Source: Bacteroidota bacterium
GTDB lineage: Bacteria; Bacteroidota; Bacteroidia; B-17B0; Aurantibacillaceae
NCBI GenBank assembly: GCA_020162035.1
Contig: JAIUNM010000004.1
Coordinates: 62,001 to 126,000, forward strand
Direction: 5' to 3'
DNA: 64,000 nt
The translations under genes and the position numbers were made by a program. The notes beneath the pieces are model-generated. The model made no database searches. It saw nothing but the letters and a program-made list of their open reading frames with translations, and was not told where the DNA came from. Positions 33,047 through 42,100 of the stretch are shown piece after piece. Numbering within the stretch: the first letter of the stretch is position 1; the number at the start of each line of letters is the position of its first letter.

Positions 33047-35425
33047 TTATTTCACTTTATCTAAAAGAGTAAATTTACAAGATAAGTTTTCACCTTCATC
33101 ATCAGTTAAAACTAATGTATGTTCTCCAACCGAAGGTAATACAGCTATTTGATGATATTTGGTAGTGTTGCCTAAATATGTTCCATCTAAATGCCAATAA
33201 AGTGTAGTATTATTTTTTTTATGTGTTGCTTTAAAAATACATTTGCTTTTTTCTCCAGTCTCATTTATAGGTACATAAATTTTATATCCTTCTTTAGGGT
33301 AAATTAATCCAATTTGTTGAATAGAATTTTCACTAGTGCAGTTAGGTAAAAAAGGAGGTAATACTTTATAAAATAAGCTTTTTTGTTTAAAAAAATATTC
33401 TTGAATAGGATTTGCAATAAAATAAATAGTTTTTTTCATTTTATTAACCTCGTAACAATCACTATTTACTCTATACAAACCTGTTTCATCTAAAAATATT
33501 GGTTTATGAAAAGGGCAAGATTTTGATTGTTCATATCCTTTTAACACATCTTGTAAAACAAAATCAGTGCAATATTCATTTACACGATAACCACTTTGTT
33601 TACAAACTTTTATTTTATTAAAACAGCTACTAGGTTTTGTAAACCATGTTCTGTTTTGTAAAATATTAAAAGTAGCAAATAATAATGGTGCTGCACAAGC
33701 TGTACCTGTTAACTCAGGTCTGCCTTCTCCATCTGCATTTCCAACCCAAACTGCAACACAGTATTTAGAATTTAAACCAACAGCCCAAGCATCTCTAAAA
33801 CCGAAACTTGTGCCAGTTTTCCAAGCTATTTTACTTTTATTTAAAAATTGCATCCAGCCAATATAATCCTGTGGCCTTAACAACTCAGTCATCGCATTAA
33901 ATGTTTGCCAAATGCTTCCAGCACTTAATAAATCATTAGTTTGTGTTGGTTTTACTTTTTTAGTTTTGCCTGAATTAATAAAACTTAATTGATGATAAGC
34001 GTTTGGTAAATATCTATCTCTTGCATTGTTATATCCCTGCAACGCTCTAGCCATACTACTATAAGCACTAGCAACTTCAAACAACGTAGCTTCGCCTCCA
34101 CCTAAAATTAACGACAAACCATAATGTTTAGTAGGTTTTTTAAATGTTGTAAAACCTAATTGTTTTAACCTAAAATGAAATTTTGACGAACTATAATCTT
34201 GTAACATTTTAACTGCAGGAATGTTTAACGAACGAGCTATCGCTTCATTTGCAGGCACTAAACCATCGTAAGTTAAGTTAAAGTTTTTAGGTGCATAATT
34301 TCCTATTTGTGTTGGTACATCTTCTATTAAAGATTTAGGAAGAATTTTATTTTCATTTAACATGAATGCATACAAAAAAGGTTTAAGAATACTTCCTGTG
34401 CTACGTGGGGCTTGTACAACATCAACAAAATTTTGATGCTCATTTAATTTATCATCTGAATTTCCAATGTATGCAATTATATTTCCGGTTTCATTATCAG
34501 CAATAATTAATCCAGCATTATAAATATGATTTGATTTTAAATAATTAATATGCTTATTTAATAGTTCATTAGCGTGTAATTGAATGTTTAAATTTAATGT
34601 AGTTTTAACATATTGCGATTTCAAATTACTTTTAATTGTTAAATCGAGTAAATGTTTTGCGTGTTGAGGAATTGCAAAAGTTTTTGTTGGTATAGGTTCA
34701 GATAAAGCTAATACAAAATCGCTTTTAGAAATTTTATTTTTTTGATAAAGTTTAATTAACAATTTATTTCGTTTTTGTAATAAAAGTTTTGAATTTTTGC
34801 CAGGGTATATTAAAGAAGGGGCATTAGGTAAAACTGCAAGTAAAGCGCTTTCAGCCCATGATAAATTTCGGGCATCGCGCCCAAAATATCTCCAACTTGC
34901 AGCCGATAAACCTACCACGTTACTTCCAAAAGGCGCATTACTAGTATAAATATTTAAAATACTTTTTTTAGAATAACTACATTCTATTCTAAATGCAATT
35001 ATCATTTCAATAATTTTTTGAATATAATTTCTTTTATTATTGCCTCTCATCATTCTGGCAACCTGCATAGTTATTGTGCTTCCACCACTTTCTATTTTCC
35101 CAGAAGTAATGTTTCTTTTAATAGATTTAATAATAGAAACAGGATTAATGCCTAAATGAAAATTAAAATATTCATCTTCAAAAGTTAAAATACAATCTTT
35201 AAATTTTACAGGCACACTATCGCTAACTGGGAAACGCCATTGGCCATCATCGGCTATTTGTGCGCATAGTAATTGATTATTAGCATCAACTAAAACTGTG
35301 CTGTAACTTTTGTTAAACAAATTGTTAGGTAAACAAAAAATAAACGCAATAAAGCTTAAAAATAAAATAAAGGTTTTAATTTTATTTTTTTTAATAATAA
35401 TTTTTATTTTATTTAAAACAATCAA
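33047..35425 (-). CDS. pbpC: Penicillin-binding protein 1C
   Basis: 792 residues. N-terminal transmembrane helix (about 14-34), GT51 transglycosylase domain with FEDEYFNFHLGINP and ESGGSTITMQVARM, transpeptidase domain with the Ser-x-x-Lys motif in STGSILKPFLYAF, a KTGTSFGFRDAWAVG motif, and a C-terminal BiPBP_C-like domain (about 690-790) with paired cysteines. It polymerises and cross-links peptidoglycan in the periplasm. In many Bacteroidota it neighbours an alpha-2-macroglobulin gene; none is seen here. Single gene, convergent with dusB. Confidence 0.94.
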   Translation of the reverse strand: MIVLNKIKIIIKKNKIKTFILFLSFIAFIFCLPNNLFNKSYSTVLVDANNQLLCAQIADDGQWRFPVSDSVPVKFKDCILTFEDEYFNFHLGINPVSIIKSIKRNITSGKIESGGSTITMQVARMMRGNNKRNYIQKIIEMIIAFRIECSYSKKSILNIYTSNAPFGSNVVGLSAASWRYFGRDARNLSWAESALLAVLPNAPSLIYPGKNSKLLLQKRNKLLIKLYQKNKISKSDFVLALSEPIPTKTFAIPQHAKHLLDLTIKSNLKSQYVKTTLNLNIQLHANELLNKHINYLKSNHIYNAGLIIADNETGNIIAYIGNSDDKLNEHQNFVDVVQAPRSTGSILKPFLYAFMLNENKILPKSLIEDVPTQIGNYAPKNFNLTYDGLVPANEAIARSLNIPAVKMLQDYSSSKFHFRLKQLGFTTFKKPTKHYGLSLILGGGEATLFEVASAYSSMARALQGYNNARDRYLPNAYHQLSFINSGKTKKVKPTQTNDLLSAGSIWQTFNAMTELLRPQDYIGWMQFLNKSKIAWKTGTSFGFRDAWAVGLNSKYCVAVWVGNADGEGRPELTGTACAAPLLFATFNILQNRTWFTKPSSCFNKIKVCKQSGYRVNEYCTDFVLQDVLKGYEQSKSCPFHKPIFLDETGLYRVNSDCYEVNKMKKTIYFIANPIQEYFFKQKSLFYKVLPPFLPNCTSENSIQQIGLIYPKEGYKIYVPINETGEKSKCIFKATHKKNNTTLYWHLDGTYLGNTTKYHQIAVLPSVGEHTLVLTDDEGENLSCKFTLLDKVK

Positions 35426-35501
35426 TTAATTAATACATTTATCACAACACTATGAATTTACTATAAATAGAAGTAACTTTGTATAAAATAAACATTAAAA
35501 A

Positions 35502-35714
35502 ATGTTCAAATTTATTCCTTTATTAATAATTAAATTTTATCAATACTGTATTCGTCCTTTTATTCCTAGCGCATGCAGGTTTGCACCTTCTTGTAGTGAA
35601 TATGGAATACAAGCCATAAATAAACATGGTGCAATAAAAGGCAGTTGGTTAAGTTTTAAACGTATCTGCAGGTGCCATCCATGGGGAGGCAGCGGCTTTG
35701 ACCCTGTGCCATAA
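35502..35714 (+). CDS. yidD: Membrane protein insertion efficiency factor YidD
   Basis: 70 residues. The amphipathic N-terminus ([36 protein letters not shown]) contains the conserved CRF-PSCS-Y block, followed by [29 protein letters not shown], the family end. It helps YidC membrane insertion at the inner face of the membrane. A TAACTTTG box (35474-35481) lies 20 bases before the ATG. The usual neighbours rnpA and rpmH are absent. Confidence 0.95.
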   Translation: MFKFIPLLIIKFYQYCIRPFIPSACRFAPSCSEYGIQAINKHGAIKGSWLSFKRICRCHPWGGSGFDPVP

Positions 35715-35727
35715 ATTTGTATATTTG
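35712..35727 (+). promoter_or_regulatory. Tandem -7 boxes before the MbnP-like gene
   Basis: TAAATTTG (35712-35719) and TATATTTG (35720-35727) stand back to back, the first overlapping the yidD stop. The second ends five bases before the ATG at 35733. No -33 box was found. Confidence 0.4.
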
Positions 35728-35732
35728 TATGT

Positions 35733-36497
35733 ATGAAAAGTAAACTATTTATTTTCTCATTAATCCTTTTTACAATAGGATGTAAAAAAGATAGTAAAAT
35801 TGAAACGCCTCAAGCAACATCAACAGCTAATTCTGGAACTATTGTATTTAATATTACAGCAAAAATTAATAATCAAAACCTAGTTTACAACACACAAATG
35901 TATAAAGGTAATGTAACTGATAGTTTTAAAGTTAGTTTGTTAAAATATTATCTTAGTAATTTTAAGTTAAAAGATATAAATAATAATGAGTTTAAAATTA
36001 ATGAATATGTTATTAATGAACACAACACAAGTACTATAAGTTTTACATTAAATACTATTACACCTGGTAATTACAATTCGTTAAGCATGCTAATAGGAGT
36101 TGATAAAGAACATAACATTTCGGGTTCGCAAACTGGTGCCTTAGATCCAATAAATGGTATGTTTTGGGACTGGAATACAGGTTATATATTTTTTAAGCTA
36201 GAAGGAGAGTATAAAAACTCAAATACAACTTCTTTAAAACCAATTACTATTCATGTTGGAGGTTTTGACGGCCCATTTAACTGCCTAAGAGAAGCTAGTT
36301 TAAACAGTATAGATTTAAAAGTTGTTAACGATAAAAAAACTATCGTAAATATGGATTTAAATTTAAATGAACTATTAAATAATCCTCAAGCCTTAGAATT
36401 TGATAATATTGCAATATCTTCTAATTCAAAAGATGCTAAAATAATTGCAGATAATTATTTTGATATGTTTTCTGTATCAAGTATAATAAATCCGTAA
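35733..36497 (+). CDS. MbnP family lipoprotein, possible copper-related
   Basis: 254 residues with a lipobox (LFTIGC, Cys17). The pattern GTIVFNITAKINNQNLVYNTQMY, FKVSLLKYYLSNFKLKD, GNYNSLSMLIGVDKEHNISG, LDPINGMFWDWNTGYIFFKLEGEY and HVGGFDGPFNCLREASLN matches my memory of the MbnP family, whose studied members bind copper with an unusual tryptophan-derived site and usually pair with an MbnH di-haem enzyme. No MbnH-like gene is nearby, so modification of Trp in the WDW block is uncertain. Followed directly by the thioredoxin-fold gene. Confidence 0.8.
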   Translation: MKSKLFIFSLILFTIGCKKDSKIETPQATSTANSGTIVFNITAKINNQNLVYNTQMYKGNVTDSFKVSLLKYYLSNFKLKDINNNEFKINEYVINEHNTSTISFTLNTITPGNYNSLSMLIGVDKEHNISGSQTGALDPINGMFWDWNTGYIFFKLEGEYKNSNTTSLKPITIHVGGFDGPFNCLREASLNSIDLKVVNDKKTIVNMDLNLNELLNNPQALEFDNIAISSNSKDAKIIADNYFDMFSVSSIINP

Positions 36498-36525
36498 CTT
36501 TTTAAACTTTAAGTATTATAAAAGT

Positions 36526-37950
36526 ATTAAAAATTTATTTACATATCTTTTAATTTTAATTTCATTTTTTGGTTACTCTCAAAATCTTACCATAAAAGGT
36601 AAAGCTCATAAATCGTATTCAAAAAAAACAATTCAATTATATAAATTTCAAGATTTTATAACTAACTACCAAACACTTGAAAGCACAGATACAATAAACG
36701 ATGATGGTTATTTTGAAGTTAATATGCTTTGCGAATATACACAACCAGTAATTTTAAAAATACAAAATGTAGAGTGTAAACTATACGTTCAACCTAATTA
36801 TGTTTATGGGGTAACAATACCAGAAATAGAATCATCGCTAGATTATAACAATGGTGGTAAATTAGAAATAAATTTAAATATTATTGGTGCAGACACAACT
36901 GAATTAAATCACTTAATTATAGATTATCAAGAATTGCAAGCAAATACATTAGCTCAAAAAAATGGTGCATTTATTGGAAAATCTAATATTATAAATGTTC
37001 TAGACTCTTTATCAATTAAATGTAATAAAAGGTACCAACAAATAAACAATCCATATTTTAAAAATTATTATCAATATCAAATAGCAGAATTAAACACTGC
37101 AATATCAAGAGGAGAAAATTATTTATTTAATTATTATATAAAAAACAAACCTATTCAGTATCAAAATTATGAATACATGAATTTTTTTGCAACATATTTT
37201 AAAGGACACATCCAAGCTTTATCATCAAAGAAAAAAGGACAATCGTTACACAATATAATTAATAAACAAGCTAATTGGGGTACATTAAATGATTTTTTAA
37301 AAACAGATGAAAAATTAGCAAATGATAGTATTAAAGAACTAGTTGCTATATTTAATTTGTTAGATTTTTATTATTCTTCCGAATTTAATCCTGATGCCAT
37401 AGAAGCTTTATTTTCTCAAATAAATAACGATACAAAAATTAATTCAACTAAAACCATCACTCAAAACATTTTAATTCAATTAAAAAAAATGCAAACAGGT
37501 TCTCCAGCTCCTATATTTAGGGCAAAAAATAAAGTTGGAGAAATTGTATCAATTAGTAATTACAAGAATAGATGGATTTATTTAAATTTCTTTTCAACTA
37601 AAAACGAAAATAGTTTAAGAGAAATGCTTAAAATTAGCGAGTTAAATAAAAAATATACCGGAAAAGTAGTGTTTATTAGCATTTGTGTTGATGATAGTAT
37701 AAAAAACTATCAAAATTTCATTAAAAAATATCCGAAATTTAATTGGCAAATTTGGTATAATTATGATAAAGAAATTAATCAAACTGCTAAAGATTTATAC
37801 TCTGTAATTGGAACCGAAGCTTATTATTTAATTAATAACACTGGATATCTTGCTCAATCACCAGCTTCATCACCTAGTAATGGCATAGAATTTAAGTTTA
37901 ATTTGATATTTAAAATTAAAACAAAAACAACTAAAACAGGAATAAGATAG
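36526..37950 (+). CDS. Exported thioredoxin-fold protein lacking the CxxC motif; probable ATT start
   Basis: 474 residues if started at an ATT at 36526. The frame is open from 36490 and has no ATG, GTG or TTG before 36724, yet codons from 36529 spell a normal signal peptide (KNLFTYLLILISFFGYSQ) followed by NLTIKGKAHKSYSKKT, a DUF4369-like start. Starting at the ATG at 36724 would remove the signal. The last 155 residues form an AhpC/TSA-thioredoxin fold, but where W-C-x-x-C is expected the sequence reads FFSTKNENSLREM (about 37588-37623), so it is not a normal disulphide enzyme. It follows the MbnP-like gene and overlaps the next gene by one base. Confidence 0.8.
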   Translation: MKNLFTYLLILISFFGYSQNLTIKGKAHKSYSKKTIQLYKFQDFITNYQTLESTDTINDDGYFEVNMLCEYTQPVILKIQNVECKLYVQPNYVYGVTIPEIESSLDYNNGGKLEINLNIIGADTTELNHLIIDYQELQANTLAQKNGAFIGKSNIINVLDSLSIKCNKRYQQINNPYFKNYYQYQIAELNTAISRGENYLFNYYIKNKPIQYQNYEYMNFFATYFKGHIQALSSKKKGQSLHNIINKQANWGTLNDFLKTDEKLANDSIKELVAIFNLLDFYYSSEFNPDAIEALFSQINNDTKINSTKTITQNILIQLKKMQTGSPAPIFRAKNKVGEIVSISNYKNRWIYLNFFSTKNENSLREMLKISELNKKYTGKVVFISICVDDSIKNYQNFIKKYPKFNWQIWYNYDKEINQTAKDLYSVIGTEAYYLINNTGYLAQSPASSPSNGIEFKFNLIFKIKTKTTKTGIR

Positions 37951-38663
37951 TGACATTACAAGCAAATATTTTAAATTCTATTCAAATTGTTTATGAAGAT
38001 AATCATATTATCATAATTAATAAGTTGCCCGGACAAATTGTACAAGGAGATAAAACAGGCGATAAACCTCTTAGTGAGCTGGTTAAAGAATACATTAAAA
38101 AAAGAGATAATAAACCAGGAAATGTTTTTTGTGGTGTAATACACAGGTTAGATAGACCCGTAAGTGGTTTAGTGATATTTGCAAAAACTAGCAAAGCCTT
38201 AAGTAGATTTAACGAACTGATTAGAGATAAAAAAATAAATAAAAAATATTTAGCAGTAGTTAAAAATAAACCAACTCAATTAAAAGGTATTTTAAAACAT
38301 TGGTTGGTTAAAAATGAAAAAAACAATTTAAGTAAAGCATATTCAAATCCTGTTACAAATGGATTAGAAAGTGTTTTAGAATATGAATATATATTATCCA
38401 GCTCAAACTATCATTTACTAAAAATAAATCTTATTACTGGTCGCCATCATCAAATAAGAAGTCAGCTTTCACAAATTGGTAGTTCAATTAAAGGCGATTT
38501 AAAATATGGAGCTGAACGAAGCAATCAAAATGGATTTATTCATTTACATAGTGCTGAACTTGAATTTGAACATCCTATAAAAAAAGAATTGATCAATTTA
38601 AAAACTTTTCCTTTATCAAGCGATCCAATTTGGGAATTTTTCAAAAATCAATTAAACTCTTAA
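37950..38663 (+). CDS. RluA family pseudouridine synthase
   Basis: 237 residues starting at a GTG that overlaps the previous stop by one base. It isomerises uridine to pseudouridine in rRNA or tRNA. The catalytic Asp is in VIHRLDRPVSGLVIFAKTSKALSRFNEL, preceded by IVYEDNHIIIINKLPGQIVQGDKTGDKP and followed by KKYLAVVKNKP and the ITGRHHQIRSQLSQIG motif. There is no S4 domain, so it resembles RluA/TruC-like forms. The exact uridine target cannot be told. Confidence 0.92.
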   Translation: MTLQANILNSIQIVYEDNHIIIINKLPGQIVQGDKTGDKPLSELVKEYIKKRDNKPGNVFCGVIHRLDRPVSGLVIFAKTSKALSRFNELIRDKKINKKYLAVVKNKPTQLKGILKHWLVKNEKNNLSKAYSNPVTNGLESVLEYEYILSSSNYHLLKINLITGRHHQIRSQLSQIGSSIKGDLKYGAERSNQNGFIHLHSAELEFEHPIKKELINLKTFPLSSDPIWEFFKNQLNS

Positions 38664-38738
38664 TCGATTTAGTAAATCTAAACCGATAAAACTACCGAGT
38701 ATCATTTTATATTTTAAGATTATTTACTCTTTATTGGT

Positions 38739-38746
38739 TATATTTG
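38739..38746 (+). promoter_or_regulatory. -7 box before the 38769 gene
   Basis: TATATTTG, full match to TAnnTTTG, 22 bases before the ATG at 38769; it may drive that gene and the adhesin. No clear -33 box. Confidence 0.45.
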
Positions 38747-38768
38747 AATATTAAAGATAAATATTTTT

Positions 38769-39101
38769 ATGAAAAAACTTCTTTTATTACTTCTTGTTTT
38801 TTGTGCATCAAATTCGTTCGCTCAACAAAATAAAAAATCGTATCAATATATTTTTTCTGGTACGCTTTTACCCGAAACAAAAACAGTTATTGAGCAACAT
38901 TTAAAAAGAAATACTGAAATAACTGAAGCTAAAATTAAATATAAAACCGAAAAAGAAATGGGTGAATTAATCTTTACCGTTGAACAATTACCCAATAATG
39001 GTGAAGAATATAAAGCATTTAGTTTAAGTAACGTTAAAGCTATTTTATTACAATACAACTTATCTCCATTAGAAATTAAAGAAATTACAATACAAGAATA
39101 A
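38769..39101 (+). CDS. Small exported protein, unknown function
   Basis: 110 residues: a signal peptide (about 1-18, ending NSFAQ) then a compact alpha/beta part, SYQYIFSGTLLPETKTVIEQHLKRNTEITEAKIKYKTEKEMGELIFTVEQLP. The pattern of one helix followed by strand pairs resembles a small ferredoxin-like or heavy-metal-associated fold but has no metal-binding cysteines. No family recognised. It ends 12 bases before the adhesin start, so the two are likely co-transcribed. Confidence 0.72.
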   Translation: MKKLLLLLLVFCASNSFAQQNKKSYQYIFSGTLLPETKTVIEQHLKRNTEITEAKIKYKTEKEMGELIFTVEQLPNNGEEYKAFSLSNVKAILLQYNLSPLEIKEITIQE

Positions 39102-39113
39102 ATTATTTTATTT

Positions 39114-42100
39114 ATGAAATTTATTAAATATCTTACTTGCTCATTACTTCTATTTTCATTAACCAAAACTACTGCGCAAACAGACAATTGCTCCGCTGCA
39201 CCTTTACTTCCTGTAAATGCAAGTTGTGTTTTTACTGGAGGGACTTCAACAGGTGCAACACAAACCATACCTGGCTGTGCAGGAACTGCAGATGATGATG
39301 TTTGGTATAGGTTTGTTGCTACTGCAACATCACATTCTATTACAGTTGCAGGTTCAGCTGGTTACGATGCAGTTTTAGAAATTTTTTCAGGTCCTTGCGC
39401 TGCATTGGTTTCATTAAATTGTGTAGATGCAACTTTTACTGGTGGTACTGAAAGTACTGTTCTTTCAGGTTTAACCATTGGCGCAAATTATTATGTAAGA
39501 GTTTATCATTACTTTTCTGGTAGTGGTTCAGGTAATTTTAATATTTGCGTTTCTAATGCCCCTACTCCACCTTCTAATGATGCTTGTTCTGGAGCAATTC
39601 CTTTAACTGTTAATGCTGGTTGTGTTAACACCACGGGTACCTCATACGGTGCAACACAATCTATTGCGGGTTGTGCTGGTACTGCAAACGACGATGTTTG
39701 GTTTAGTTTTGTAGCTAATAATTACACACAAACAATTCAAACAACTGGTTCTTCTTCTTTTGATGCTGTATTACAAATTTTTAATGGTTCATGTGGCGCA
39801 TTAACTTCTTATACTTGTGTTGATAATACTTTTAGCGGCGGTACAGAATCTGTTACAATTGTTGGTTTATCGCCAGGCTCTACTTACTATTTTAGAGTGT
39901 TTGATTATTACTCTGGAAATGGTTCAACTTTTAGTGTTTGTGTAAGTGGTAATGCCATTGTTAGTGGTCAACCAAACGATAATCCTTGTTCTGCTATACA
40001 ATTGCCTGCTGTAAATTCTGATTGTAATTATATGCAATTTAGTAATGTTGGTGCAACATCAACTTCAAGCGGTTTAGCTCCTACCCCTGCAAGTTGTGCT
40101 GGCGGAAGCTCACCATTTATGGGAGGTTACTCTGGTTCAACAGCCGATGTTTGGTTTAAAGTAACAGTACCTGCAAGCGGAAATATTTTTATTACACCAC
40201 AACCAAATATGGGTGCTGGTTTTATTACAGATGGTGCAATGGCAATTTATTCAGGTGCAACATGTAGCAGTTTAACTCAAATAGCCTGTAGCGATGATTA
40301 CACATCTTACCCAGGTGGTGGTAATGATTTATTACCTTACATTGCTGCAACCGGTTTAACTCCTGGTGCAACTATTTATATTAGATATTGGGGATATGCA
40401 ACTTCTACGGGTAGTTTTGGAATTTGTGTTCAATCACCAACAAACGATAATTGCAGTACAGCTTTAAATATTTGTGATATTAATGGTTACTCTGGTTCAA
40501 CAAGCGCAGCTTATACTGCTGATAGACCTTGTAACATGTTTGGAAATAATGAAACGAATGCTGGTGTTGATCAACCAAACGGAACTAATACTGGTGGGCC
40601 TTTTGGTCAAGGTGGGCCTTGGGGTTCTGGTTCCCCTGCAATTGATGTAAACATTAATAATAATTCATGGATAAAATTTACAGCTGCTTCAACTACCGCT
40701 TCGTTTAAAGTTAATGTAGGAAACTGTTGGGTTGGTTCGTACCCTAGTGGTGGTTTACAAATGCAAATATTTAGTGCAGCAGCAGCGTGTTGTAGTTTTA
40801 CACCAGTTAGCGATTTTAAAGAAGGCAGTTCTACATTTACAATAAATGCAAACAGTTTAACAGTGGGCAATAGTTATTATTTGATGATAGATGGTTATGC
40901 GGGTGATATTTGTAACTATACTATTACTGCATTAACAGGTGTATCATTTGCAAACATTAGTTCACCTACAAATTCTGTTTGCCCAGGTAATTCTGTTTTA
41001 TTAACAGGCCCTGCAGGAGCTAGTAGTTACACATGGTTACCAAGTGGTGTAAACACAAACACTTTTTTAGCAACACCAGGTAGTTCTATAAATTATACTT
41101 TAATAGCAGCTGGTGTTTGTGGTTACAAACAAACATTAACAAAATTTATAACTGTTAATCCACTACCTAGCGTTTTAATAAATGGCGGAAGTCCTTTAAG
41201 TACATGTGGTACAGCTACAACTTTACTAACAGGAAGTGGTGCAAGTACTTATACTTGGAATACCGGACCAAATACTACAACTATAAATGTTTCTCCATCA
41301 TCAACTACAAGTTATACACTTTCAGGCACAAGTTCACAAGGCTGTGTAAACTCAACTGTAACAACTGTAACAGTAAATGCAGTTCCCAACACAAGCATTT
41401 CAGCATCATCTAACACAATTTGTTCGGGATCTAATGCTACTTTAACAGCAAGTGGAGCATCTACATACACATGGTCTAATTCTTCAAATTCAAATTCTAT
41501 TGTAGTAACTCCTGTGTCTGCAACCATTTATACTGTTGTAGGTACAAACTCTGTTGGTTGTATAAAAAGTTTCACAACAAATATAGGAGTTAATAGTTTA
41601 CCTACAGTTTTAAGCAATTCAACTACAATATGCAACGGAAGCACAGGAACAATTAGCGCAAGCGGAGCATCTAGTTATACTTGGAGTACAGGCTCTAATT
41701 CATCAAGCATTACAACTTCACCTTTAACAACAACAAATTATACTGTTACAGGCACAGGTAGTAATGGTTGTAAAAATTCAGCAATTACAACGGTTAGTGT
41801 TAATGCAAAACCGGCTGTTACTGTTAATTCATCAACTTTATGTTCAAACAACAATCTAACATTAACTGCAAATGGTGCAAACACTTACAATTGGAGTACT
41901 GGCGCAAGTGGGCCAAGTATTATTGTTACACCAACAACAAATACAAGTTATACAGTAAATGGTTTAGCTACAACAGGCTGTACAAATACAGCTGTTAGTA
42001 ATGTAACAGTTTTTAATATCCCTACATTATCTTCTGTTCCAAGTGTATCACCTAGTAATTGTTCAGCAAGTACTGGCTCAATCACAAATATTGTAGCTTC

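Noticed and set aside
38660..38692. Hairpin-like sequence after the pseudouridine synthase (ATCGATTTAG ... CTAAACCGAT)
   Set aside because: The stem has a mismatch and no T run follows, so terminator support is too weak.
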